A stretch of DNA of 64,000 nt from Oscillospiraceae bacterium. GTDB lineage: Bacteria > Bacillota > Clostridia > Oscillospirales > Acutalibacteraceae. A model generated the notes under the pieces. It was not told the DNA's origin. It worked only from the letters and a program-made list of their open reading frames with translations, and did no database searches. The stretch spans positions 128,256 through 192,255 of the forward strand of contig CADARP010000002.1 in assembly GCA_902790325.1 (NCBI GenBank). The letters are read 5' to 3'. The translations under genes were made by a program, and so were the position numbers. Below are positions 1-8,358 of the stretch, piece after piece (the stretch's first letter is position 1; each line of letters begins with the position of its first letter).

Positions 1-11
1 GCGGAGCAAAA

Positions 12-109
12 CACATCATTTTCTGCGAAGCGGAAAACATCATATTCCGAAGGAATACATCATGCGCCGCAGGCGCGCATCACGCGCAGTTTGTCTCCGC
101 CAAACTGCG
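12..109. repeat. Array of mini-hairpins separated by CATCAT spacers
   Basis: Four short inverted repeats stand in a row: 21-35 (6-bp stem, GAA loop), 44-56 (ATTCC/GGAAT, GAA loop), 64-76 (GCGCC/GGCGC, GCA loop) and 85-109 (9-bp stem, 7-base loop). The spacers are ACATCAT-like 7-8-mers (about 13-19, 36-43, 57-63, 77-83). Three loops have the form GNA, which is known to make exceptionally stable single-stranded DNA mini-hairpins. The array lies directly downstream of the broken acetyltransferase gene and may continue left of the window. Function unknown. Confidence 0.75.
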
Positions 110-163
110 ATTTTTGAAAACTTATTCTTTTGTCTTGCCTCGATTTCCTGCCACGCTTCGTCG

Positions 164-553
164 TCAAACCGGCGATCCTTGTAAAGAAACGGTTTGTCCT
201 CGTCCGTAATGGCGCGGATGTCCTGCCGTGATGATCTGCACATGCGGGCCGAGCATGACGTGATTGCCGATCGTGATGTCGGCTGCGTCGATCATCGTGC
301 AGTAAGAATTCGCGTAGAAGTGGTCGCCAAGCGTGATGTGCTTGCCGTAGTCGCAGCGGAAGGGGGTATCGATGAACGTGCCTTTGCCGAATTTCACGCC
401 CGTCAGACGCAGCAGAAGATACGCCTTCGGCACGTTGAACGGGAGCATGCGGTTATAGCTTTTCTGCAATATGCGCGAACGGAACTGCTCCGTCAGGACA
501 GACGCGTCCGTCACGTAAGCCAGTCCCTTGTCGCGCCGCTGACGGTTGTTCAT
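164..553 (-). pseudogene. Maltose/galactoside O-acetyltransferase family remnant
   Basis: The first ~110 residues read as a left-handed beta-helix sugar O-acetyltransferase (LacA/Maa type): an N-terminal helical cap, then hexapeptide turns with GTFIDTPFRCDYG, ITLGDHFYANSYCTMID and ITIGNHVMLGPHVQIITAGHP. After ITAGHP the family should continue for ~80 residues with the rest of the beta-helix, the catalytic histidine region and the C-terminal cap. Instead the frame breaks, and a different frame (ITDEDKPFLYKDRRFDDEAW...) leads into the hairpin array. The start overlaps the MFS stop by 4 bases (ATGA), so it was co-translated with the transporter. The protein is probably non-functional. Domain identity is secure; the cause of the break (deletion at the repeat) is inferred. 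Confidence 0.7.
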
Positions 554-1983
554 TGTGCGCGCACCTCTTCCGTTTCTTCGCGCTGTTCCCATTCGTTCCC
601 CTTGACGGCGCTGAGATTGACGCCGCGGGTGTCGTGCGTTTTCAGTGCGAGGATCGTGAACGCGGCGACAAGTCCCGGCACTGCGGCGCACAGGATCACG
701 ACGCCTGCCGACGCATTGCCCAGGATCGTCAGAAGCGGCAGCGTGACGCCGTATGCGGCGCCGATGCCGATCCCCGTCGCAAGATTCGTCGCCGCCAAAA
801 CGGACGCGCGCAGCGCGGTGGGCGCCGATTCGCCGGCCATCATGGTGAGCGTGTCGATGTTGGACCAGAAGGAGCCGATGCACGCGCCGGCGAGGAACCC
901 GACAAGGTACGGCGGCGCGCCGCGCATGGAGCCGAGCATGAAACCGAGCAGCAGCACGACGCTTGCCAGAGAAGCGGACAGCGCGGCGGCTTTGCGGCTT
1001 TTGCGGTCGGCAATGAAGCCGGGGATCAACTGCCCGAGCGCACAGCCCACCGGGAACAGGAACAGCGCCGCGGTGATCTCGTGGACGCCCGCGCTCTCCA
1101 CGGCCGCCTCCAGCGTAGAGAACAGGCCGCTCTTCATGAAGTGTCCCGCGTAGCCGTAGGTCATAATGACCTCATAGTCGATCGTCAAAAGAAATCCCGT
1201 TTCCGAGCAGGCGAGCGCGATAAACAGCCAGCGCAGCTGCTTGTGCTTCCAGACAAAGCGCAGCGCGGGCAGGATGCCGCCCTCCGCCGCGGTACCGTTT
1301 TCTTCGGTATTGCCGCGCAGGTAGTTGATGCGCGAGCGGTTGAACGCGTCCGTTTCTTTTGCCAGCAGCAGCGCCGTCAGCGCGGTCGCAAGACCCACGA
1401 TCGCGGGAATGAGGTAGACGCGCCGCCACTGCGCGGTCGAGTGCATCAGCATACGCCGCAGCAGCGGGATCACCATCACGCCGAGCATAGCCACGCATTT
1501 GACGACGGAGTAGAGCTTGGCGCGGTGCTTGTCGGGCGCGACCTCCATGATATAGACCGCCTGCATATCGTGCGGGACAAAGAACTGGATCACACATGCG
1601 CCGACAACGTATGCCGGGACGCTGCGCGAAAGATATACGATCAGCAGGCCTGCCGCCATGCCGAATGTGTTGATAACGAGAAAGGGCTTGCGCCCGAAGC
1701 GGTCGGACAGCGGCTTGTACACGATCCCCAGCGCGAGGAACGGCACGGAGATCATGGACAGAATATCGAGCGCGCCCACGGACGATTGCCCGAAGTGCGA
1801 AAGCATGTCGTTGGCGATCTCGGTTTTCATCAAAGTACCGATCTGCGAGCAGATCTCATCCGTGATGTAGACCAGCGAAATGATCAGCACAAGATACGGG
1901 AAGTACCACTTGCCGCGCGGTTTTCCGAGCTGCCGTTCCCGCCGCGCGATTTCGCGGGAGATTCGTTCTTCTTTCGTGCGCAT
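550..1983 (-). CDS. Major facilitator superfamily transporter
   Basis: 477-residue polytopic membrane protein with about 12 hydrophobic segments. The MFS signature between TM2 and TM3 is visible (KPLSDRFGRKPFLV near residue 90), so it is a secondary transporter in the cytoplasmic membrane; the substrate cannot be told. The long N-terminal basic stretch (TKEERISREIARRERQLGKPRGKW) is cytoplasmic. The ATG at 1983 is preferred over the one at 1995 because GAGGTG lies 4-5 bases upstream of it, overlapping the earlier ATG. It is co-transcribed with the acetyltransferase remnant through a 4-base overlap. Confidence 0.85.
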   Translation of the reverse strand: MRTKEERISREIARRERQLGKPRGKWYFPYLVLIISLVYITDEICSQIGTLMKTEIANDMLSHFGQSSVGALDILSMISVPFLALGIVYKPLSDRFGRKPFLVINTFGMAAGLLIVYLSRSVPAYVVGACVIQFFVPHDMQAVYIMEVAPDKHRAKLYSVVKCVAMLGVMVIPLLRRMLMHSTAQWRRVYLIPAIVGLATALTALLLAKETDAFNRSRINYLRGNTEENGTAAEGGILPALRFVWKHKQLRWLFIALACSETGFLLTIDYEVIMTYGYAGHFMKSGLFSTLEAAVESAGVHEITAALFLFPVGCALGQLIPGFIADRKSRKAAALSASLASVVLLLGFMLGSMRGAPPYLVGFLAGACIGSFWSNIDTLTMMAGESAPTALRASVLAATNLATGIGIGAAYGVTLPLLTILGNASAGVVILCAAVPGLVAAFTILALKTHDTRGVNLSAVKGNEWEQREETEEVRAQ

Positions 1984-2001
1984 AACACACCTCATTTGTC
2001 C

Positions 2002-2559
2002 TCAATAGTATTTTTCGATCCCGCCGTAACCCATGATCCGCTTGCCGCTGCGCGTTTTCTCGATAAAACTGCACAGCCGCTTCCGGAACTCCTCCGGACG
2101 TTTTCGCGCGGCCTCGATGTACGCGACACGGATACGCTTGTAGGAGTCCGAAAACTGCGTGTAATGCCGCCACGCGGCTTCGTCCTGCCGGATGGCGTCG
2201 AGAATATCCGGCGGGAACTCGAACGGCTCCCGGATCACCGGCAGAACGCTGTCCCGGATCTTCGGGTGGATCATGCCGTGCGCATCCAGCCAGATCAGCC
2301 GCTCGATATTCGGGCGGGAATAGGCGCTGCCCTTCCGGCGGGGCGTGAAGCGGCGGATATGGTGCGTGTCGTCGAGCGTTCTGGCTCTGCCGTCGATCCA
2401 GCCGAAACAGAGCGCTTCCTCGACTGCGTCGTTGTAGGAGAGGCTTTGTTCGCCGGAATCCTTTGTGGGGAACACGAACCAGATCTCCGATTCGGTTTCA
2501 AAGTGATCTGCGAGATACGCCCGCCATGCGGCGCGCTCGCTCGTATAGAATAGCGTCAT
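2002..2559 (-). CDS. YdeI/OmpD-associated (bacteriocin-protection) family protein
   Basis: 185 residues. The pattern fits the YdeI/OmdA family: W-x-A-Y-L near the N-terminus, EIWFVFPTKDSG, the conserved YNDAVEEALCFGWIDGRARTLDDTHHIRRFTPRRKGSAYSRPNIER block, and a C-terminal domain rich in W and K/R with FRKRLCSFIEKTRSGKRIMGYGGIEKYY. Family members are linked to resistance to antimicrobial peptides in some bacteria, but the mechanism is not established. The start at 2559 follows a GGTGACGGT purine stretch; an upstream in-frame extension of 34 residues looks non-coding. Confidence 0.8.
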   Translation of the reverse strand: MTLFYTSERAAWRAYLADHFETESEIWFVFPTKDSGEQSLSYNDAVEEALCFGWIDGRARTLDDTHHIRRFTPRRKGSAYSRPNIERLIWLDAHGMIHPKIRDSVLPVIREPFEFPPDILDAIRQDEAAWRHYTQFSDSYKRIRVAYIEAARKRPEEFRKRLCSFIEKTRSGKRIMGYGGIEKYY

Positions 2560-2654
2560 ACCGTCACCGACCGTCACTGTAAGAGTGAAAACTACACTTT
2601 GGATTATACAGGAAAAACCTGCGGATTTCAACACAAAAGAAAGAAACCGCCCGT

Positions 2655-2735
2655 GCATCATGCGCGATCATTTGTCTCTCGCGGACAAACAACTCCCTTT
2701 GGCAATCCGCCGCTGCCGGGAGCGGAACACATCGT
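2655..2735. repeat. Degenerate second copy of the CATCAT hairpin element
   Basis: Around 2655-2690 are GCATCATGCGCGATCAT and an inverted repeat TTTGTC/GACAAA, resembling the right part of the array at 12-109 (CATCAC, then TTTGTCTCCGCCAAA). At 2722-2735 is GAGCGGAACACATCGTT, resembling GAGCAAAACACATCATT at 4-20. The two copies bracket the acetyltransferase remnant, the MFS gene and the YdeI gene. Similarity is by eye only. Confidence 0.45.
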
Positions 2736-2736
2736 T

Positions 2737-2771
2737 AAAAAACGCCTTTTGCCGCGGCAGACAAAAGACGC
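2737..2771 (-). terminator. Rho-independent terminator of the flavodoxin operon
   Basis: On the minus strand the stem is CGTCTTTTG / CAAAAGGCG (2743-2751 with 2762-2770), followed by six T (2737-2742). It closes the long leftward operon. The same stem sequence is reused behind tRNA-Gln at 10039-10073. Confidence 0.8.
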
Positions 2772-2778
2772 ATTTTGA

Positions 2779-3070
2779 CTATAAGATTTGTTTCGTATGA
2801 ATCGTCAGCGCGGCGACGCTGTGCGGCGGAAGCGAGATGGAACAGCCTGTTTCATCCGATCCGACTGCAAGCGTTTTTTTTCTTCAAAAAAGCTGTGCGG
2901 CGATACTTCCTGCGAGGTATACAAAATGCCCTCCGCTTTGCCTGCGGGGCATGAAATCACATAATCACGGCTTCGATCAAAGCTGTCGTTGACGACTGTC
3001 ACATAAACGGCGCCGTCTTTCATTGTCGCAGCGGCGGTGAACGCGTCCGCGCCGTCGATCCGGCACCTTC
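2779..3070 (-). pseudogene. C-terminal remnant of an alpha-L-arabinofuranosidase-like glycosidase
   Basis: Reading leftward, ADAFTAAATMKDG, VYVTVVNDSFDRS, ILYTSQEVSPHSFFEE is followed, after a shift of frame at a run of eight A (plus-strand T at 2874-2881), by KTLAVGSDETGCSISLPP, HSVAALTIHTKQIL and a stop at 2779. This is the typical last beta-sandwich strand pattern of GH51-type arabinofuranosidases, including the terminal LPPHSVAALTI motif. The catalytic barrel is absent. The right end joins in mid-gene to a flavodoxin-like gene, so this piece is what survived a deletion. Family assignment is moderately sure. Confidence 0.55.
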
Positions 3071-3447
3071 TGCGCGACGGAATCCATTTGCTCCCGCATC
3101 TCAAAGCCCGGCAGGTAGTTGTCCACCATCAGGACCGCGTCCGCGTAATCCAGCCGCAGGCCGATCTCATCGCAGAGGGCTCCGGCGTGAAACCGCGATG
3201 TTGTTTCGTTCATGCCGTAGGTCAAAACAAAGAAAAAGTAGTTCGTTCTGACCTTCGCTTTCAGAAGAAATTCTCTGACCATGCGCGGCAGCTCGCCGCA
3301 GTAAACGGGACAGACGACGCCCACGGCATCATCCTCGATCTCATCGACCTTTGCTTTGACGAGCTGCGGGATCGACAGCAACTGTCCTCCGAGTTTTTTT
3401 GCGACGTAAAGGCTGTTTCCCGTCGCGGTAAAGTATAAAATCTTCAT
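3071..3447 (-). pseudogene. Truncated EFR1-type flavodoxin/ferrodoxin
   Basis: The first ~125 residues are a flavodoxin-like domain: ILYFTATGNSLYVAK (FMN phosphate loop TATGNS), VVCPVYCGELPRMVREFL, YFFFVLTYGMN and VLMVDNYLPGFEMREQM. These match EFR1-family proteins, which normally continue with two CxxCxxCxxxC ferredoxin clusters. Here the homology stops at about 3071 (after VAQK), the frame runs into the glycosidase remnant, and no iron-sulfur cluster motif remains. Last member of the flavodoxin operon, 3 bases after the DUF4405 gene. Confidence 0.65.
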
Positions 3448-3450
3448 TTC

Positions 3451-4137
3451 TTAAGTTTCTTTCCGTTCTGTTCTTGCGCGGTTGTCAAGCAGTTTCAACG
3501 CTTTGCCAAGATAATGCCCGCAGAAAACGAACAGGCCCATAATTGCCATGTAATCCAGGAAGAAAAAGAAGATGGGCTGCGTCGGGTCCAGGAACAGGAA
3601 ATGCGTCTTAAGGAAGAGGTATTCTCCGATCTGCCTTTGGACGAACGCAACCGCGCCGTAAGCCGCAATCGCTGCGGCGATTCCTCGCAGAGCCCATGCT
3701 CTCAGCCCGGTTGTTTTCGTTTTGCTTTTGCGCATCGCGCTGAGCATCACGTTCCAATGCATTCCCAGATGCAGTGACATCAGAATGTAGTTAGCATAGG
3801 CACATACCATGTGCACGCTCCGGGCAAACGCTGTCCCTTTGTTGATCGGAAGAAACGCGAATACGTGCTCCGACAGGACGATCCCGCTGATGACCGAGGC
3901 CATCACCGAGCCGATCAGCAGAAAGACAAGAGCGGTCTGAAAAATGCGGAAGCTTTTGTATCTTCCCTTGGAAAGCGCGCCGAACCACTTTCTGTTCAGG
4001 GCGTGATGGACCGTGAACAGCGCAAACATGGCAACGCCGAGGATCTCGTGCGTCAGCGTACCGATAAGGGAATACGCCATCAGTCCGATCAGCACCACGG
4101 TCATCGCGATATCGATTGTCATGCGTAACTTCTTCAT
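3451..4137 (-). CDS. DUF4405-like (cytochrome b561-type) membrane protein
   Basis: 228 residues with five to six membrane segments. Paired histidines lie inside or next to them (HEILG near residue 29, VHHALNRKWFGAL near 44, SVHMVCAYANYILMSLHLGMHW near 108-126), the pattern expected of a b-type haem membrane anchor such as DUF4405 proteins. In this operon of flavodoxins and dehydrogenases it may carry electrons to or from the membrane. The function is inferred; haem binding is not proven by sequence alone. Confidence 0.7.
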   Translation of the reverse strand: MKKLRMTIDIAMTVVLIGLMAYSLIGTLTHEILGVAMFALFTVHHALNRKWFGALSKGRYKSFRIFQTALVFLLIGSVMASVISGIVLSEHVFAFLPINKGTAFARSVHMVCAYANYILMSLHLGMHWNVMLSAMRKSKTKTTGLRAWALRGIAAAIAAYGAVAFVQRQIGEYLFLKTHFLFLDPTQPIFFFFLDYMAIMGLFVFCGHYLGKALKLLDNRARTERKET

Positions 4138-4158
4138 TATTTATTTCCTTTTCAGTAT

Positions 4159-4977
4159 TTATTGCGCGTGTTCGCCAAACAGCCAGTTCATTATGTCCGC
4201 TTCATGGGCAAAGTATCCTCCGCCGCCATGCTGGTCTCGAATGCCGCGCTCTTCGAACCATGCCTGACTTTTCAGGTCCAGCGTGACCAGTTTTTCAATC
4301 TGCTCATCGGTAAAACCCTTTTCCCGGTAGAGCTGCACGAGCTTCTCATATGTCTCACGCACGGAAGAGGAACCGTAGTAACTGTCGTTTTCACCTGTAA
4401 CCATATAAACAGGCGTCGCCGCCTGCGCAAGAGACCTCAGCTCGCCGTCCCATTGCGAGGAGCAGTGCAGGAATGCCGTGTAAAGTTCCGGTGCGAACTC
4501 CATGACCAGCGACCCGGTTTCGCCGCCGCCGGAATAGCCGTTCAGGTAAACCTTTTGGGGGTCAATGTTGTAATGCCCCAGAAAATACCGGGTAAGTGCA
4601 ATCGTCTGTCTGGCCGAGGTCTCTTTCCAGTCGTTTAGCTGCGGCGCAACAATGATCATTCTCTCGTTGTATTTCTGCGCTTCGATTCCGTAGTCTTCGG
4701 CGCGGATATTGACTCCTACGCCCTGGAAGTACAGCCCTTCGTAGCCGGGTAATGTAACGTACAGCGCATAAGGTTCGGAGCCGTCATAGCTCCCGGGAAT
4801 ATACAGCCCAAAGTGGATATCCCCGTCGTTTTCACTGTGCAGAATGTTATCAAAGAGAAAGCCGCGGATAACCTCGTCGCCAAAGTCGATTTCCGTCGGC
4901 GCCGGGATCGTGTTCTCCGTGCCGATCGAGCCATTCGGCACGGAGTCATTTATTCCAAGTCCAGCCCGCGCGCCCAT
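4159..4977 (-). CDS. Alpha/beta hydrolase (esterase/PHB-depolymerase-like)
   Basis: 272 residues. A serine hydrolase fold is shown by YALYVTLPGYEG, the nucleophile elbow VYLNGYSGGGETG (GxSxG near residue 150), an acid candidate in VYMVTGENDSYYG, and a terminal histidine candidate in GGGGYFAHE. Close in type to secreted polyhydroxybutyrate-depolymerase/feruloyl-esterase-like proteins. These usually have a signal peptide, but none is visible here. The first residues overlap the 3' end of the flavodoxin gene by 28 bases and lack a good ribosome site. A GTG at 4941 is an alternative start. The 5' end was probably lost and the gene now depends on coupling to its neighbour. Confidence 0.75.
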   Translation of the reverse strand: MGARAGLGINDSVPNGSIGTENTIPAPTEIDFGDEVIRGFLFDNILHSENDGDIHFGLYIPGSYDGSEPYALYVTLPGYEGLYFQGVGVNIRAEDYGIEAQKYNERMIIVAPQLNDWKETSARQTIALTRYFLGHYNIDPQKVYLNGYSGGGETGSLVMEFAPELYTAFLHCSSQWDGELRSLAQAATPVYMVTGENDSYYGSSSVRETYEKLVQLYREKGFTDEQIEKLVTLDLKSQAWFEERGIRDQHGGGGYFAHEADIMNWLFGEHAQ

Positions 4978-5600
4978 CCCCGGACGCTGTCCTCACTCGG
5001 ATTTTCATTGAACCGCTGACCTTCCAGCCAATTGCCGGTCCTGGCCATCTTTTCCAGATTGGTTCCGCTGTCTCCGAGGCCTGAGCTGGTGGAAGTACAG
5101 AAGGGGATCACGGTCTTTCCGGTGAAATCGTTGTTTTTCACAAAGCTGTTGACCACCCAGGCAGCCTCACGCCACCAGATCGGATAGCCGAACAGCACCA
5201 CGTCATAGTCGCTCCAGTTCGGCGCTTCGGCGGAAACCAGCGCAATATCCTGCAGAGAGGGATCGTCGTGTTCCCGGCAGACGCGGCTGTTCCGGTCCGT
5301 CCAATTCAGGTCGGCGTCGGAATACGGCTGGGCGGGAACGATCTCAAAGGTGTCCGCGTTCAGCTCGTCCGCGACGAAACCCGCAACTCGTCCCGTATTG
5401 CCCGATGCGGAATAGTAAACGACAAGGATCTTGTTTTCCGTCGTCTGCGTGCCGTTTTCTGCGGAAGCGTCCGATTTTTCCGGACCGACAGTATTCGACG
5501 GCTCGCCGTTATTTCCGCAGGCAGCAAGCACGAGCAGCATGGTCGCCGCAAGCAGAAAGGCCAGGATCCGTTTCATATTTCTGTTGATCGTTATCTGCAT
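4950..5600 (-). CDS. Flavodoxin-domain lipoprotein
   Basis: 216 residues. The N-terminus is a lipoprotein signal (KRILAFLLAATMLLVLAAC, lipobox LAAC), followed by an acidic linker. A flavodoxin domain begins with KILVVYYSASGNTGRVA (phosphate-binding loop SASGNT) and has VVLFGYPIWWREAAWVVNSF, the conserved GYPIWW strand. It probably binds FMN outside the membrane, in NAD(P)H-quinone or thiol reduction. The ATG at 5600 follows GGAGGTG at good spacing and overlaps the dehydrogenase stop by 10 bases; an inner ATG at 5576 is an alternative. Confidence 0.8.
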   Translation of the reverse strand: MQITINRNMKRILAFLLAATMLLVLAACGNNGEPSNTVGPEKSDASAENGTQTTENKILVVYYSASGNTGRVAGFVADELNADTFEIVPAQPYSDADLNWTDRNSRVCREHDDPSLQDIALVSAEAPNWSDYDVVLFGYPIWWREAAWVVNSFVKNNDFTGKTVIPFCTSTSSGLGDSGTNLEKMARTGNWLEGQRFNENPSEDSVRGWARGLDLE

Positions 5601-6751
5601 TCCAAAAGCACCTCCAGCAATTCTTCTTTCGTAAATCTTTTCGCGCAGCCGCCGGTCAGTATGGTGGAATCGGCAATCGCTTTGAAATCCGTGTCCGATG
5701 AGATCTTCATTTCGGAGAATGTCGTCGGGAGCCCGATTTCACGGATGAACGCCGCAAGCGCGTCAACGAACGCCTTGGCAAGTTCCGCTTCGTTTTTTCC
5801 CTCCGGGCTGACACCCCAGACTTCCGTAGCCATTCTGGCGAACTGTCCGGTTGCTTCCGGCAGCATGTGCCGGTAAAGCGCCGGATGGATCACCGCAAGT
5901 CCCTGCCCGTGATTGCAGTCGGTATACGCACCCAACTGGTGCTCCAGCATGTGGCACTGAAAATCGGTTGTTTTACCGATCTTCAGCATTCCGTTTTCCG
6001 CCATGGCCGCCGCCCACACAAGTTCGCTTCGCGCCTCTGCGTCATGGGGATCTTCAAGCGTTTTACGGATATTTCGGATGATATTCCGCTGGGTTGCCTC
6101 ATTGATCTCATCGGAATAATTAACCGCACGCGGAGAGCCCATATAGGTCTCCATGCTGTGGGAAAGGCTGTCGAACGCGCCGGAGATGACCTGCTGCATC
6201 GGCATCGTCATCGTATAGACCGGATCAAGGATTGCAAAGGAATAAAACGCTCCCCACAGCGGCGATTTCTGCATCTTGTCTTCATTGGTAATCACTGCGC
6301 CGTTGTTCATCTCCGCACCGGTACCAAAAGCCGTGACGACGGCTCCCATAGGAATGAACGAGTCCGGCGCACCGTGCTTTTCATATTCAAGGGACCAAAT
6401 ATCATCCTCTGTCAGCGCCTGGGCGGAGACGATCTTGCAGCAGTCGATAACGGAGCCGCCGCCCACGGCAAGGATAAAGTCGATGTTTTTTTCTCTCGCC
6501 AGCGCCGCGCCCTCCTGCACCTTAGCATAGGTGGGGTTGGGCATGATCCCGGTAAATTCTGTCACAGTCTTCCCGGCGTCCTTCAGGATACAAAGCAGCT
6601 CGTCATAGATACCGTTTCTTTTGATCGAACCGCCGCCGTATGCGAGAAGTACGTTCGGACCGACTTTGGCAAGCTCTGCCGGAAGATGCTTCTCTGCGGC
6701 TTTTTCGCCGAAATAAACCTTTGTCGGATAGCTGTAGGTGAATGCGTTCAT
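5591..6751 (-). CDS. Iron-containing alcohol dehydrogenase (butanol dehydrogenase/YqhD type)
   Basis: 386 residues, full length for group III alcohol dehydrogenases. The NAD(P) loop is AVGGGSVIDCCK (GGGS). The metal ligands are expected in SGAFDSLSHSMETY and HMLEHQLGAYTDCNHGQGLAV, both present. It reduces aldehydes to alcohols with NAD(P)H in the cytoplasm. It lies between an aldo/keto reductase and flavodoxins, which suggests an aldehyde or redox-stress detoxification operon under the LysR regulator at 8986. Confidence 0.9.
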   Translation of the reverse strand: MNAFTYSYPTKVYFGEKAAEKHLPAELAKVGPNVLLAYGGGSIKRNGIYDELLCILKDAGKTVTEFTGIMPNPTYAKVQEGAALAREKNIDFILAVGGGSVIDCCKIVSAQALTEDDIWSLEYEKHGAPDSFIPMGAVVTAFGTGAEMNNGAVITNEDKMQKSPLWGAFYSFAILDPVYTMTMPMQQVISGAFDSLSHSMETYMGSPRAVNYSDEINEATQRNIIRNIRKTLEDPHDAEARSELVWAAAMAENGMLKIGKTTDFQCHMLEHQLGAYTDCNHGQGLAVIHPALYRHMLPEATGQFARMATEVWGVSPEGKNEAELAKAFVDALAAFIREIGLPTTFSEMKISSDTDFKAIADSTILTGGCAKRFTKEELLEVLLECR

Positions 6752-6761
6752 CGTTTTCTCC

Positions 6762-7628
6762 TTATTCGTGGATTTTCATGCCGTTCAAAGCCCTGACAAG
6801 GCCCGGGTCGAAGTGGTTGATGATCTCGCTGTGCCCGAGATCCTTTTCGCCGATCTGCTTCATCTCGTCTTCTGTCAGTTCAAAATCCCAGATATCCATA
6901 TTCTGTTCCATCCGTTCCACGTGCGTGGATTTCGGCAGGATCGAAACGCCGCGCTGTGTGTTCCAGCGCAGGACGACCTGTGCCGCGCTTTTGCCGTACT
7001 TCCGGCCGATCCCGACAAGCAGCGGGTCGGTAAAGATCCCGTGCTTTCCTTCCGCGAGCGGTCCCCATGCCTGCGGCTGGATCCCATATTCCTTCATCAG
7101 CGCCAGCGCGTCTTCCTGTGAAAAGAAAGGATGCAGCTCGATCTGGTTGACCGCCGGTATCACATCCACGTTTTCGCAGAAGTTGGCGAGGACGAACGGA
7201 TAGAAGTTCGATACGCCGACGGCTTTTGTAAGCCCTTCCCGGTACGCTCTGGTTATGCCTCTGTATGCGGCGAAATAATCGCCGAGCGCTTGGTGAAGAA
7301 GCACGAGATCAACGTATTCCATGTCGAGTTTGGCGAGCGAGGTTTTTACCGCCTGATAGGCGGTCTCTTCGTTTTTCTGATCCTGCACCCACACTTTTGT
7401 GGTGATAAACAACTCCTCACGGGTCACAAGTCCGTCCCCGATCGCGCGCTTTACCGCTTTTCCGAGCGCTTCCTCGTTCATATAGGCGGCTGCGGTATCC
7501 AGCAGCCGGTAGCCCGTTTTGATCGCGTCGTAAACGACTCTTTCGCATTCAGCGGCGTCCGGGATCTGGAAAACGCCAAAGCCCTCCAGCGGCATGGTTG
7601 CTCCTGTGTTCAGTGTTGCGTATTTCAT
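6762..7628 (-). CDS. Aldo/keto reductase
   Basis: 288 residues, a complete (alpha/beta)8 barrel of the AKR5-like group. Catalytic residues are in GYRLLDTAAAYMNEEALGKA (Asp and Tyr), LFITTKVWVQD (Lys) and YVDLVLLHQAL (His). The NADPH phosphate site is in ILPKSTHVERMEQNM near the C-terminus. It reduces small aldehydes and ketones with NADPH. Short gaps on both sides show operon membership. Confidence 0.92.
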   Translation of the reverse strand: MKYATLNTGATMPLEGFGVFQIPDAAECERVVYDAIKTGYRLLDTAAAYMNEEALGKAVKRAIGDGLVTREELFITTKVWVQDQKNEETAYQAVKTSLAKLDMEYVDLVLLHQALGDYFAAYRGITRAYREGLTKAVGVSNFYPFVLANFCENVDVIPAVNQIELHPFFSQEDALALMKEYGIQPQAWGPLAEGKHGIFTDPLLVGIGRKYGKSAAQVVLRWNTQRGVSILPKSTHVERMEQNMDIWDFELTEDEMKQIGEKDLGHSEIINHFDPGLVRALNGMKIHE

Positions 7629-7658
7629 TGTTTCTACCTCCGTAAAGTATTTGTAATT

Positions 7659-8339
7659 TTAATAGCCTAAACCTTTGACCCAGTCTCTGACGGCGTCTTC
7701 CGACGACGCGACGTTGCCGCCTCTGATGGAAAGCGCGTCGTCCGATCGGACCGTCGCGCCTACCGCGAGCTTTTCTACCGTGGGAAGCGCGCCCGCGCCG
7801 TTGGAGCTGCCCTCGTGAGAGAAGAAGGGGATGATCGTTTTGCCGCCCCAATCATAGCTTTCCAGGAAGGTCCACATGGACATTGGCAGATCGTACCACC
7901 AGACCGGAAAACCGAAGAAGACCGTTTCGTACTGCGCCATCTGCTCGGGTGTAAGATCGACGTTGATCTCGGGACGGATGCCGTTGTCGACTTCGTTCTT
8001 GGCGCGGTCGGCTGTGTCGTTGTAGTTATCGGGGTAGGCTTCTTTCGCCGTAACGCGGATCAGATCGCCGCCGGTCTCATCGGCGACCCAATGCGCCATT
8101 TTGTCGAGGTTGCCGGACCAGGAGAAGTAGACGACGAGGATTTTTCCGGCGGTCGCTGCTGTCGATTCCTGTTCAGTTTCATCCGGAACCGCATTCGACA
8201 CGGCGTCACTCGCGGGTGCTTCGGTGTTTTCCGGTATGGGGGTTGTGCTTGTGCTTTGTTCTTCGTTTCTGACCGTGCCGCAGGCGGCGAGGGAGAACAG
8301 AAATAAGGCTGCAAGAATAAGGGAAATTGTCTTTTTCAT
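7659..8339 (-). CDS. Flavodoxin-domain lipoprotein
   Basis: 226 residues: lipoprotein signal (KKTISLILAALFLFSLAAC), a Ser/Thr/Glu-rich linker to about residue 65, then a flavodoxin domain with KILVVYFSWSGNLDKMA and ETVFFGFPVWWYDLPMSMWTFLE. It resembles the flavodoxin lipoprotein at 4950-5600 (GFPVWW against GYPIWW), so the operon holds two secreted flavodoxins. The start at 8339 is where the signal peptide begins; the frame is open for 73 codons further upstream, but that part is the shadow of the next gene. Confidence 0.85.
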   Translation of the reverse strand: MKKTISLILAALFLFSLAACGTVRNEEQSTSTTPIPENTEAPASDAVSNAVPDETEQESTAATAGKILVVYFSWSGNLDKMAHWVADETGGDLIRVTAKEAYPDNYNDTADRAKNEVDNGIRPEINVDLTPEQMAQYETVFFGFPVWWYDLPMSMWTFLESYDWGGKTIIPFFSHEGSSNGAGALPTVEKLAVGATVRSDDALSIRGGNVASSEDAVRDWVKGLGY

Positions 8340-8358
8340 TTGTGCTTCCTCCGAAATT

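Noticed and set aside
3449..3456. A further TTCTTAAG box between the DUF4405 gene and the flavodoxin remnant
   Set aside because: A single box with no second box and no promoter at the right distance; expected by chance or as part of the gene ends.
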